Of a stretch of 64,000 nucleotides of DNA, positions 1 through 7,640 are shown one piece after another. The position numbers and the translations under genes were made by a program. Position 1 is the first letter of the stretch; the number at the start of each line of letters is the position of its first letter. The notes under the pieces were generated by a model, which worked only from the letters and a program-made list of their open reading frames with translations, did no database searches and had not been told where the DNA came from. This DNA is from Zhongshania marina (GTDB lineage Bacteria > Pseudomonadota > Gammaproteobacteria > Pseudomonadales > Spongiibacteraceae), in contig NZ_PQGG01000016.1 of NCBI RefSeq assembly GCF_002915595.1, positions 1 to 64,000 on the forward strand, read 5' to 3'.

Positions 1-354
1 TTCATCGCAAGAGAAGGTGGCCTGGGCCAGCGGCCTCCTACAAAAAAATATGTGTAGGAGCGGGCTCTGACCGTGATGCCTCGGGCTGGGTCGGTGCGTA
101 ATTCGATCGGCCTCGGCGCGGCCTCCTACAAAAAAATCACGTGTAGGAGCGGGCTCCTGACCGCGATAACTCGGGCTGGGTCGGTGCGTAATTCAATCGG
201 CCTCGGCGCGGCCTCCTACAAAAATCAGCGTATTATCATTTGTAGGAGCGGGCTCTTGACCGCGATGTGTTTGGCTGGGTGTTGTGCGTAATTCAATCGG
301 TCTCGGGCAAGGTGAATTGCGGATTCATCGCAAGAGAAGGTGGCCCGCTCCTAA
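1..354. repeat. REP-like repeat cluster, left of mazEF
   Basis: A core beginning GTAGGAGCGGGCTC occurs at about 53, 141 and 242, each time preceded by the complementary CCTCCTAC. The intervening segments, of roughly 90-100 bp, are near-identical direct repeats. GTAGGAG/CTCCTAC pairing gives hairpins typical of REP/BIME elements; Pseudomonas REPs have a closely similar core. The 42-bp block at 1-42 recurs with one mismatch at 1193-1234 on the other side of the toxin-antitoxin pair, and the block around 257-344 recurs at about 1125-1213. Short open frames across this cluster only reflect the repeats. Confidence 0.8.
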
Positions 355-377
355 GGGTTTGTGGGGCATTGCATTAC

Positions 378-411
378 TTGCAAGTCAGACTTACAATGTT
401 ATAACAATGTT
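378..411 (+). promoter_or_regulatory. Promoter and candidate operator of mazEF
   Basis: TTGCAA (378-383) and TATAAC (400-405) are 16 bp apart, upstream of the antitoxin start at 432. The octamer ACAATGTT occurs twice as a direct repeat (393-400 and 404-411), overlapping the -10 box. AbrB-type antitoxins usually repress their own operons, so this repeat is a reasonable operator candidate. The assignment is inference. Confidence 0.45.
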
Positions 412-431
412 GATACTTGACGGGGCAATAA

Positions 432-671
432 ATGCTAACCACGCTGAGAAAAATTGGTAATTCACGAGGACTCATTATTCCGTCCGCTTTTTTGGAGCAG
501 CTTCAAATCGAAAACGAGGTGGAGCTGATTTTAGAGGACGGGGTATTACTTTTAAAACCCGTTACCCCTCTAAGGCAAGGCTGGTTTGAAGGTTATGACC
601 CCGCTAAAGACATTGAACCTCTGTCTGAGCTGCAAGAGCTGGAGTCTGAGCAGGAAGACTGGGAATGGTGA
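432..671 (+). CDS. mazE: MazE/AbrB-type antitoxin
   Basis: This 79-residue protein has an N-terminal SpoVT/AbrB swapped-hairpin DNA-binding domain (about residues 1-48, with the IGNSRGLIIP signature). An acidic C-terminal tail (residues 55-79) is of the kind that wraps the toxin in MazE-family antitoxins. Its role would be to neutralise the toxin encoded next to it and to repress the operon. Its last codons overlap the toxin start by 7 nt, which indicates translational coupling. The pair stands alone between two REP-like repeat clusters, which suggests it arrived as a small accessory cassette. Confidence 0.85.
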   Translation: MLTTLRKIGNSRGLIIPSAFLEQLQIENEVELILEDGVLLLKPVTPLRQGWFEGYDPAKDIEPLSELQELESEQEDWEW

Positions 672-973
672 AGCGTGGTGATGTTTATTGGGTGGCGTTA
701 GATCCGACTGTCGGCAGTGAAATCCAAAAAACACGGCCTTGTTTGATTATTTCCCCCGATGATATGAACGCTGTTTTGCCCCGCGTTATCATCGCGCCCA
801 TTACCACGAAGGGCCAACCTTTAGGGTGTAGACCAGAAGTTCTTTTCAAAGGAAAGCAAAGCCGTATTTTACTAGACCAACTTCGTACAGTAGATGCTAG
901 AAGACTTAAAAGTAAAATGGGCCAAATCAAGCTGGAGCATTGGCACGGCATATTGATTCAGATGCTTTCGTAA
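665..973 (+). CDS. mazF: MazF/PemK-type toxin, putative mRNA interferase
   Basis: This 102-residue protein carries the family hallmarks: the RGDVYWVALDP opening, the KTRP motif at residues 22-25 followed by a beta strand and IISPD, and the ITT segment at 46-48. MazF/PemK enzymes are sequence-specific endoribonucleases that cleave mRNA and arrest growth when the antitoxin is lost. Length is close to the usual 105-115 residues and no key motif is missing, so it is probably active. The start overlaps the 3' end of the antitoxin gene. The cleavage specificity cannot be read from the sequence. Confidence 0.87.
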   Translation: MVKRGDVYWVALDPTVGSEIQKTRPCLIISPDDMNAVLPRVIIAPITTKGQPLGCRPEVLFKGKQSRILLDQLRTVDARRLKSKMGQIKLEHWHGILIQMLS

Positions 974-1032
974 GTATCATCGCGGTCAGTTAAGGTGAAT
1001 TCCGCTTAGATTTAGCCCGAGCAATCGCGGTC

Positions 1033-1234
1033 GGCGCCCGCTCCTACAAAAAAGCAGCGCACCATCACGTGTAGCAGCGGGCCAGCCCAGGCTGCCCTCT
1101 CTTGCTGTGCAATTCACCTTGGCCGACCGCGATGTGTTTGGTTGGGGGTGTTGCGCGTAATTCGATCGGTCTCGGCCAAGGTGAATTGCGGGTTCATCGC
1201 AAGAGAGGGTGGCCTGGGCCAGCGGCCTCCTACA
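1033..1234. repeat. REP-like repeat cluster, right of mazEF
   Basis: This cluster contains a CCGCTCCTAC core near 1039-1047, a degenerate GTAGCAGCGGGC near 1071, and a final CGGCCTCCTACA at about 1223-1234. The segment around 1084-1126 is an imperfect inverted copy of 1173-1221 (shared words CCTCTCTTGC, GCAATTCACCTTGGCCGA and their complements), giving a large BIME-like palindrome. The 42 bp at 1193-1234 match 1-42 with one difference. The cluster ends about 30 bp upstream of galE, so it may also shape the galE leader. Confidence 0.75.
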
Positions 1235-1261
1235 GAAAAAATATCTGGTTGAGTTTTTCTT

Positions 1262-2281
1262 ATGACTAAAATTCTTGTTACAGGCGGCGCTGGTTACATT
1301 GGCAGCCATACGGTTGTTGAGCTTCAAGCTGCTGGTCACGATGTGGTTATTGTCGATAACTTGGTGAACAGTAATCCTGTTGTTTTAAAACGCATCGCAA
1401 AAATTACCGGCGTTGAGCCTGCTTTTATAGAGGCTGATGTTCGCGATGCGGGTGCGTTGGCGGGTGTTTTTTCTTCCCATAAAATTGATGCGGTTATTCA
1501 TTTTGCCGGTTTGAAGGCGGTGGGCGAAAGCGTTGAGCAGCCATTGCGGTATTACGAGAATAATGTGAATGGCACGATGGTATTGTGTCAGGCAATGGCG
1601 AATGCGGGCGTGTTTAAGTTGGTGTTTAGTTCTTCTGCCACGGTGTATGGGCCGGATGCGCCGGTGCCGTATGAGGAGTCTATGCCATTGGGTCAGCCTT
1701 CTAGTCCTTATGGTGCGTCTAAGGCGATGACCGAGCGGATGTTGGCGGATTTATGCGCGTCTGACGCGAGATGGGCGGTGGCGGCGTTGCGTTATTTTAA
1801 TCCGATTGGTGCGCATGAGTCTGGTTTGATAGGGGAAGATCCGCAGGGTATTCCGAATAATTTAATGCCGTTTATTAGTCGTGTTGCGGTGGGTAAGTTA
1901 GAGGAGCTGTCGGTATTTGGCGGCGATTACGACACGCCAGACGGAACTTGCATACGCGATTATTTGCACGTGGTGGATTTAGCGGCGGGGCACAGTCGTT
2001 CATTAATGGCTTTGGATAAACCCGGCTTACACGCGTTTAATTTGGGTGCAGGTAAAGGCGTCTCGGTGCTAGAGATGGTAAAGGCTTTTGAAGCGGTGAC
2101 GGGTAAACCTGTGCCCTACAAAATTGCGCCGCGCCGCCAAGGTGATTTACCCGCATTTTGGGCGAATGCCGAGAAAGCAAAGCGTGACCTCGCTTGGAAG
2201 GCCGGTAGCAGTTTAGAGAAAATGATGGCCGATACCTGGCGCTGGCAAAGCACAAACCCCAATGGTTACGCTGATATTTAG
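1262..2281 (+). CDS. galE: UDP-glucose 4-epimerase
   Basis: This enzyme interconverts UDP-glucose and UDP-galactose, supplying galactose for LPS and exopolysaccharide. The 339-residue length is normal. The Rossmann NAD-binding motif GGAGYIG is at residues 8-14, the catalytic Ser region (FSSSATVYG) at about 122-130, and the Tyr-xxx-Lys pair at Tyr150/Lys154 (SPYGASK). The extended SDR C-terminal sugar-nucleotide domain is complete. The ATG at 1262 is the first residue of the Rossmann strand and suits the family. The gene appears monocistronic, lying between REP repeats and a possible terminator. Confidence 0.95.
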   Translation: MTKILVTGGAGYIGSHTVVELQAAGHDVVIVDNLVNSNPVVLKRIAKITGVEPAFIEADVRDAGALAGVFSSHKIDAVIHFAGLKAVGESVEQPLRYYENNVNGTMVLCQAMANAGVFKLVFSSSATVYGPDAPVPYEESMPLGQPSSPYGASKAMTERMLADLCASDARWAVAALRYFNPIGAHESGLIGEDPQGIPNNLMPFISRVAVGKLEELSVFGGDYDTPDGTCIRDYLHVVDLAAGHSRSLMALDKPGLHAFNLGAGKGVSVLEMVKAFEAVTGKPVPYKIAPRRQGDLPAFWANAEKAKRDLAWKAGSSLEKMMADTWRWQSTNPNGYADI

Positions 2282-2301
2282 GGGGGTTAAAAGGCGCCAT
2301 C

Positions 2302-2327
2302 TGCACCGCTATTGCGGCACTTTTTGT
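2302..2327 (+). terminator. Possible terminator of galE
   Basis: A short hairpin, CCGC (2306-2309), loop TATT, GCGG (2314-2317), with flanking TGC/GCA-like pairing, is followed by CTTTTTG. The stem is short, so the call is tentative. Confidence 0.35.
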
Positions 2328-2399
2328 TTAAAGCAAGGCTTAAGTTTTCACGCTGACCTCTAATGTTTGTTGTTTTGGCCTTAAATGCTAAATTTAGGC

Positions 2400-2428
2400 T
2401 TTTCAAATTTGAATAATGCATCTATAGT
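2400..2428 (+). promoter_or_regulatory. Promoter of candidate small RNA
   Basis: TTTTCA (2400-2405), a 17-bp spacer and TATAGT (2423-2428) form a plausible sigma-70 promoter. The predicted start, about 2434, falls at the foot of the first AGGA-loop hairpin. Confidence 0.5.
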
Positions 2429-2434
2429 TTCTGA

Positions 2435-2540
2435 AGGCTCAGGATGAGCTCATAGCATGGAAGGCATTCTCAGGACGAGAACTTGCAAGGGATGGTAGGG
2501 CACAGCCAAGAAGGCGGCTGCCTTCCTGCTACTTTTAATT
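2435..2540 (+). ncRNA. Candidate Csr/Rsm-type small RNA (CsrA/RsmA sponge)
   Basis: The region contains two perfect hairpins that present AGGA in the loop: GCTC-AGGAT-GAGC (2437-2449) and TTCTC-AGGAC-GAGAA (2467-2481). Further GGA motifs lie at about 2459 and 2490. It ends in a 6-bp GAAGGC/GCCTTC stem (2510-2525) followed by a T-rich stretch. Hairpins with GGA loops are the defining mark of CsrB/RsmX/Y/Z RNAs that sequester CsrA/RsmA. A promoter sits at the right distance. The pilus operon begins 270 nt downstream. The weak point is the poor T-run after the last stem. It could alternatively be a structured leader of the pilus operon. Confidence 0.5.
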
Positions 2541-2806
2541 CATTTAGGCTCGCTTTCATGGCGATGCGCCAAGTAAAAACACTTCATTTTCCAGGTTTTA
2601 CTCCATCAAATGATGCTTTGGCACTACGTCCGATTAGATTTTTGATGATCTGGTGTTTTGCGGTTGTTTACTGTTTGTATGATGGGGTGTTGGGCGTGTA
2701 ATTGCGCTCTACCGACCCGTTGATCCGTACAATTACTATCTTTAGCTAATTTGGTGAAGGCATATACTCAATTCTCATATATTGTTACGTAAAGAGAATA
2801 TTGAGC

Positions 2807-3310
2807 ATGACTATTCACCGGAATTATCTATTTGGTTTTATGGCTGCCACGCTGGTCTGGTCAAACTCTTTGTTTGCTCAAACAACAGATACCTTCGACG
2901 TTACTATTACGATTGAAGACAGTTGTGAGCTGACGACACCGGCGACTGATATGGGTTTTGGTACGGTTCAGTTGTTGAATACTAATTACACGGCAACGTC
3001 GACGGTATCTGTTACTTGTACTACCGATGCAGCTTACGATCTTGCTTTGGATGACGGCGCGAATGCGAGTGCGACGACACGCCGGATGACGGATGACGGT
3101 ACTAATTTCGTTAGCTACCGTTTGTATAGCGATGCAGCTTATACCACTTTGTGGGGTGACGACACGACATTCGGCAGCGTGAATGCCGGTACAGGTGTTG
3201 GCATTGAGCAAGATATAACCGTGTATGGCCGAGTTGAAACTGGTGATAATGCCACGACCCCACCTGCTGGTGCGTACTCTGATACAGTGACGGTATCGGT
3301 AACGTTCTAA
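2807..3310 (+). CDS. Spore coat U (SCPU) domain pilus subunit, CsuA/B-like
   Basis: This is probably the major subunit of an archaic (Csu/sigma) chaperone-usher pilus. A Sec signal peptide covers about residues 1-24 and ends at a likely SLFA-Q cleavage site. It is followed by one SCPU domain with a cysteine pair (EDSCEL and VTCTTD) and the typical C-terminal strand ending SDTVTVSVTF. I chose the ATG at 2807, which has AAAGAG about 10 nt upstream, over an in-frame TTG at 2801. Chaperone, usher and tip genes follow directly, so the four form one operon. Surface adhesion and biofilm formation are the known roles of this pilus class. Confidence 0.85.
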   Translation: MTIHRNYLFGFMAATLVWSNSLFAQTTDTFDVTITIEDSCELTTPATDMGFGTVQLLNTNYTATSTVSVTCTTDAAYDLALDDGANASATTRRMTDDGTNFVSYRLYSDAAYTTLWGDDTTFGSVNAGTGVGIEQDITVYGRVETGDNATTPPAGAYSDTVTVSVTF

Positions 3311-3334
3311 GTATTCTATGTGGCCCCTTAATTT

Positions 3335-4123
3335 ATGCGCCGTTTATTGTTTGTCCTTTGGTCTTCATTACGGCTCCCGCATTTTTTGGGGCCGCTTCTT
3401 GCGCTAACAATCCTTCCTAGCTTTGCAGCTGGTTTAGGCGTTTCTCCCACTTTACTTGAATTTTCTCCCGCCGAGGTGGCCAAGGGTTTGACCTTGCGCA
3501 ATACCGGCACTGCCACTTTGCGTGCGCAGGTGAGGGTGTTTGCCTGGGAGCAGCGGGATGGTAAAGATGTACTTGAGCCATCTACTGCGCTGCTAGCTAG
3601 TCCGCCATTTTTAACGATTGTGCCGGGTGCCAGTCAGATGGTGCGGGTTATTCAGCGCGGTGGTGCTGCGCCAGACGCGGCTAATGGTGAGCGCAGTTTT
3701 CGTATTTTAGTGGATGAATTGCCCGCTTCAGCGCGTGAAGATGTTCGGGCGAATACTCCCTCTGGTGCACAGCCGGGTCTTACTTTTTTATTACGTTTTT
3801 CTATTCCGGCTTTTATTGCCTCAGGCGTGAATGCCAGCGATGCCGAGCTTCATTGGCGTTTGCAAAACACCGAGACGGGTTTGCAATTAGTCACCGACAA
3901 TACCGGAAATAGTCGCGCCCAGATTAGCGATATGCAATTGATGAGCCGCGATGGCGAGGTGCTTTATGAGCATAAAGGCCTTGCCGGTTATGTGTTGTCT
4001 GGGAACGTGCGGCGTTGGTCTTTTGGTTTACCAAGCAGCGCGGCGGCCGCGACGGAAATAAGGATGCAGGTCAATGGTCAGCCCACTCGCTACCCTTTGG
4101 CGCCAGCTGACGTTACTGATTAG
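3335..4123 (+). CDS. Periplasmic pilus chaperone, CsuC-like
   Basis: This 262-residue protein has an N-terminal hydrophobic export signal (to about residue 32, ending SFAAG) and a PapD-like two-domain immunoglobulin fold. The N-terminal domain carries LRNTGTATLRAQVRVFAWEQ, the VPGASQMVRVIQR strand and the RSFRILVDELP segment characteristic of Csu-type chaperones. It would hold pilus subunits folded in the periplasm and deliver them to the usher by donor-strand complementation. The coding region starts 24 bp after the subunit gene and overlaps the usher gene by 50 bp, so expression is coupled. Confidence 0.88.
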   Translation: MRRLLFVLWSSLRLPHFLGPLLALTILPSFAAGLGVSPTLLEFSPAEVAKGLTLRNTGTATLRAQVRVFAWEQRDGKDVLEPSTALLASPPFLTIVPGASQMVRVIQRGGAAPDAANGERSFRILVDELPASAREDVRANTPSGAQPGLTFLLRFSIPAFIASGVNASDAELHWRLQNTETGLQLVTDNTGNSRAQISDMQLMSRDGEVLYEHKGLAGYVLSGNVRRWSFGLPSSAAAATEIRMQVNGQPTRYPLAPADVTD

Positions 4124-6464
4124 TTGCGCGCTGGCTCCGGTTTGGGTGAGCGCTGAGCTTTCTTCTTCTGCGCCCGTCTCAACAACGACGGGCGGCATTA
4201 TGCTTCTCGACGGGCCTGCAATGGCCGGCAGCCAAGAGCTACTTTATCTTGAAGTGGTGCTTAATATGGTGCCGACAAATTATCTATTGCAGGTGATGCC
4301 GCTCGATGGCCGCTTTTATGTTTTGTCTGAGCATCTGGCGGCAATGGGTATTGCCTTAAATAATCTCCCTAAGCAGCCGTATCTCGATTTAGATTCAATT
4401 AGTGATCTTCAATACAGCTACGACGTGGCGCAGCAAAAATTGCATCTAACAGTGGCGCCGGAATTGCTCACTGCGCGTTTGCAGTCTTATCGCCGCGACA
4501 CCCCTCGCAGCCCGCAGGCGCAGGCTAGTTTTGGAGCCTTGCTGAATTACGATTTGTACCTAACCTTAGATGAGTTCGGTGAATACGATGTTGCCGCGAG
4601 CACAGCCATGCGCGCCTTTGTTGATCATCATGTAGTAGAAAACACCGGCTTACTGCGCAACGCCAGCAGTGGTGAGCAAGACAGCTATACCCGCTTGGAT
4701 ACGCATTGGACTTGGTCTTCTCAGGACGATTTACTTACCGTAAGGGCGGGGGATTTTATTAGCGGTGGCTTGTCTTGGACCCGGGCAACGCGGCTGGGTG
4801 GGATTCAGTTTAGGCGTAATTTTGCGCTGCAACCGGCGTTGGTGACACAAGCCTTGCCCGCGTTTTATGGTGAAGCGGCCTTGCCCTCGCAGGTGGAGCT
4901 TTATGTAGAGGGTTTGCGGCAATACAGCGGTGAGGTTTTACCGGGTGCTTATCGTATTGATAGCGCCCCTACGGTTAGCGGTTTGAGCCAGGCACAAATG
5001 GTGTTAACCGATGCGCTTGGGCGCACGACGGTGCAAGATTTTTCTTTTTACAGCTCTCCGCGTTTATTGCAGCGGGGCTTGAGTGATTTTTCCTTTGAGG
5101 CGGGCAGTGTTCGCCAAGGCTACGGTGTGGAGTCGTTTAGCTATCGCGATCATCTTGCCGCTAGCGCGAGCTTACGTCACGGCCTTAGCGATACGGTGAC
5201 CTTAGAGGGTCATGCAGAAGGCGATGAGCAGCTAGCGGCGGCTGGCGTAGGTGCTTTATTTACGCTAGGTCGCGCTGGCTTGTTTAGCGGCGCGGTGGCC
5301 AAGAGCAAGGGGCGCGACGCAGACGGCAGGCAGCAAACGCTGGGATACAATTGGAGCCGTCTTGGTTTTACAGTTGATTACAGTTTGCAGCGCAGTTTTG
5401 GGGATTATCGCGATATTGCCTCTAGGGATGGTCGCCCGCCGTCGCAGCGCACCGAGCGCCTGTTGTTAGGTTTTGGCTCTAGTGCTAGCGGCCGCGTGTC
5501 TATAAATTACAGCCGTCTTAATCGACTGGATGAGGCACCGTACAAAAGTGTTGGTGCAAGTTATAGCAAGCGGCTTTTTGCCGGGATTACGCTGTTTGTT
5601 AACGCCTCTCGAGAGCTCGATAATGACGATGGTTATAGTGTGTATGCGGGGCTGTCGGTGTCCTTGGGTGGCCGGGTGAACGGCGGTGTTTCTGCTAGCC
5701 GCGATCGTGACGGCAGCAGTCAGCAGGCGGCGTATCTTAGCCGTGGGGTATCGGCTGACGGTGGTACGGGTTGGGGTTTGCAAATGCAGCGTTCTGAGAA
5801 TGTCGATTACCTACAGGCAGATGCTCTGTACCGGGGTGATTATGCGCAAATTGGCGCGGGACTGCGCTCTTTGCCCAGTGGTGAGTCGGCTTTTGCTGAT
5901 GTGAGTGGTTCATTTATTTGGATGGCCGACGCGCCGAACGCTATTTTTCCTGCCCGTGAGGTGAGCGATAGTTTCGCCTTGGTTTCTACCAACGGTATTG
6001 CCGACGTGCCGGTGCAATTGGAAAACCGGCCTATCGGTCGCACCAATAAAAAGGGCTATTATTTGCTGACGGGTTTGGGCGCTTACCGAGGCAATCACGT
6101 GTCAATTGATCCCTTGTCTTTGCCGAGTGGTATTCAATTTGATACGCAGGGCGTGCTTGCGGTGCCGACCGAGCGCGCGGGGGTGCGGCTTGATTTTGGC
6201 TTGCGTCGCGTGCGTGCGGTTTTGCTTACTTTGCAGGATACTGCGGGCAAATTTATTCCTTTGGGGAGCCAGCTTTTGCAAGGCGAGAATACCATCGCAT
6301 TTGTGGGCCACGATGGCCAAGTTTATGTGGAGGGCTTGCCTGAGCGCAGTACACTCGTTGTGACGCCACCGGGGGCTGGCCGCTGTGTTGTAGATGTGGT
6401 TTTGGCTGAGAAAACGGATGGTATATCTGCCATTGGGCCACTGATTTGCCGAGAGCAACCATGA
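4074..6464 (+). CDS. Outer-membrane usher, CsuD-like
   Basis: This 796-residue usher has a signal peptide (about residues 1-27, PVWVSA end), an N-terminal periplasmic domain, a long 24-strand-type barrel and C-terminal beta domains. The C-terminal part includes PIGRTNKKGYYLLTGLGAYRGN and a Cys pair (GRCVVDVVLA...PLIC) near the end. It is the secretion and assembly platform for the pilus. Its start lies inside the chaperone gene (50-bp overlap), and its stop overlaps the next ATG in an ATGA. Length is in the range of archaic ushers, slightly shorter than FimD. Confidence 0.9.
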   Translation: MVSPLATLWRQLTLLISCALAPVWVSAELSSSAPVSTTTGGIMLLDGPAMAGSQELLYLEVVLNMVPTNYLLQVMPLDGRFYVLSEHLAAMGIALNNLPKQPYLDLDSISDLQYSYDVAQQKLHLTVAPELLTARLQSYRRDTPRSPQAQASFGALLNYDLYLTLDEFGEYDVAASTAMRAFVDHHVVENTGLLRNASSGEQDSYTRLDTHWTWSSQDDLLTVRAGDFISGGLSWTRATRLGGIQFRRNFALQPALVTQALPAFYGEAALPSQVELYVEGLRQYSGEVLPGAYRIDSAPTVSGLSQAQMVLTDALGRTTVQDFSFYSSPRLLQRGLSDFSFEAGSVRQGYGVESFSYRDHLAASASLRHGLSDTVTLEGHAEGDEQLAAAGVGALFTLGRAGLFSGAVAKSKGRDADGRQQTLGYNWSRLGFTVDYSLQRSFGDYRDIASRDGRPPSQRTERLLLGFGSSASGRVSINYSRLNRLDEAPYKSVGASYSKRLFAGITLFVNASRELDNDDGYSVYAGLSVSLGGRVNGGVSASRDRDGSSQQAAYLSRGVSADGGTGWGLQMQRSENVDYLQADALYRGDYAQIGAGLRSLPSGESAFADVSGSFIWMADAPNAIFPAREVSDSFALVSTNGIADVPVQLENRPIGRTNKKGYYLLTGLGAYRGNHVSIDPLSLPSGIQFDTQGVLAVPTERAGVRLDFGLRRVRAVLLTLQDTAGKFIPLGSQLLQGENTIAFVGHDGQVYVEGLPERSTLVVTPPGAGRCVVDVVLAEKTDGISAIGPLICREQP

Positions 6465-7471
6465 CTGCACATTATATAAAAGCGGTATTGCTCGCAGTAT
6501 TTATTGCCTTACCGACAGCAGCTCAGGCCGCCACGACCTGCAGTGCGAGCATGACGAATGTGAACTTTGGGGGGAGTGATCCTTTTACTGGCTGGACGGG
6601 CGTGACCGCCACAATTAATTACCAATGTACTACCTCTGGCTTATCCCTGCTCGCAGCGGCGAGGGCTAAGCTTTGTTTTGGCATTGGCAGTGGTGATCAG
6701 GGCTCAGGATCTACGATTGTGCCAAGGCGTATGACCAGCGGGGCTAATGAATTACGGTTTAATCTATACCAAGATGCGGGCCATTCTTTGGTATGGCCTC
6801 GTGTTGTCGAAGGGACAGACAAATATGAGGTTGATCTTGAATATTCGGTGCCGCTATTGGGGGGCTCAGGAAGTGGTAGTGTTACTGTTTACGGTGACAT
6901 TATTTCTGGCCAAAACACGGCTATACCGGGCAGTTACAGCAATAGTTTTTCAGGCATAGATGCCTTTATGGTGTTCCGAGCCAATGCGGGGGTAGTTATT
7001 TTTTATCCGTCTTGGCCGACTAGCTGTACCAGTGGTGGAGCCAGTAGCGGCATTGCTAGTTTCCCATTTACCGCAAGCGCGACGGTAGAGGCGAGCTGCA
7101 ATCCTAGCTTTTCTGTACAAAATATCAGTTTTGGTACCCAGGGCATTCTCAGTAGCAATATAGACACCACCGCTATTATTGCGCCGCAGTGCACGAATAC
7201 CACGCCGTATCAGATTGGTTTAGATAATGGCCAGAACGCAACTGGCAACACCCGCCGGATGCATAACGGAGCCGGCAAGTATGTTAGTTATGAACTGTAT
7301 CGCGATGCCGCGAGAAGCCAGCGCTGGGGCGACACCCTTAATAGCGACACACTGGCTGATATCGGCACCGGTAGCGCGCAGGCGCAAAGTGTTTATGCGC
7401 GCACGGCACCACAGATAACACCGCCGCAAGGAACGTATAGCGATACCGTAACGGTCACGATTTATTATTAA
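6461..7471 (+). CDS. Two-domain SCPU tip adhesin, CsuE-like
   Basis: This 336-residue secreted protein has a signal peptide ending TAAQA at about residue 24 and two consecutive SCPU domains. The first begins at the CSASMTNVNFGG segment. The second begins near CNPSFSVQNISFG and ends with the SDTVTVTIYY strand. Two-domain SCPU proteins at the end of Csu operons are tip adhesins that bind abiotic surfaces through hydrophobic finger loops. The ATG at 6461 overlaps the usher stop (ATGA) with GAGAG upstream. I preferred it to the in-frame TTG at 6446. Confidence 0.85.
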   Translation: MTAHYIKAVLLAVFIALPTAAQAATTCSASMTNVNFGGSDPFTGWTGVTATINYQCTTSGLSLLAAARAKLCFGIGSGDQGSGSTIVPRRMTSGANELRFNLYQDAGHSLVWPRVVEGTDKYEVDLEYSVPLLGGSGSGSVTVYGDIISGQNTAIPGSYSNSFSGIDAFMVFRANAGVVIFYPSWPTSCTSGGASSGIASFPFTASATVEASCNPSFSVQNISFGTQGILSSNIDTTAIIAPQCTNTTPYQIGLDNGQNATGNTRRMHNGAGKYVSYELYRDAARSQRWGDTLNSDTLADIGTGSAQAQSVYARTAPQITPPQGTYSDTVTVTIYY

Positions 7472-7582
7472 AAGCGCAGCAATAAAGAACAATGGTTTGC
7501 TCTTGCTAGTGACGTGGGGCTGGATTGGGAGAAAGCGATTATCTATATACGTTTTTGATGATGATCGCGGCGTCATTTTTTG

Positions 7583-7628
7583 CACCCCTCCCAACGCTTC
7601 TGTGGCAGCGACGGGAGGGGTGTTTTTA
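7583..7628 (+). terminator. Terminator of the pilus operon
   Basis: A perfect 10-bp stem, CACCCCTCCC (7583-7592) with GGGAGGGGTG (7613-7622), is followed by TTTTTATA. It ends the plus-strand pilus operon and lies between it and the convergent metY. Confidence 0.88.
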
Positions 7629-7640
7629 TAGCAAGTGCTT

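Noticed and set aside
73-291. 72-residue open frame
   Set aside because: It only translates the REP-like repeats and has no ribosome-binding site.
1-354. CRISPR array in the left repeat cluster
   Set aside because: The repeats are few, with near-identical repeated segments rather than unique spacers, and no cas genes are present. They fit REP/BIME elements.
2430-2540. c-di-GMP (GEMM) riboswitch in the pilus leader
   Set aside because: The GGGCAAACC-type core and the tetraloop-receptor pattern are missing; AGGA-loop hairpins fit the Rsm type better.
2483-2701. 72-residue open frame after galE
   Set aside because: It starts inside the candidate small RNA, has no family resemblance and no good ribosome-binding site.
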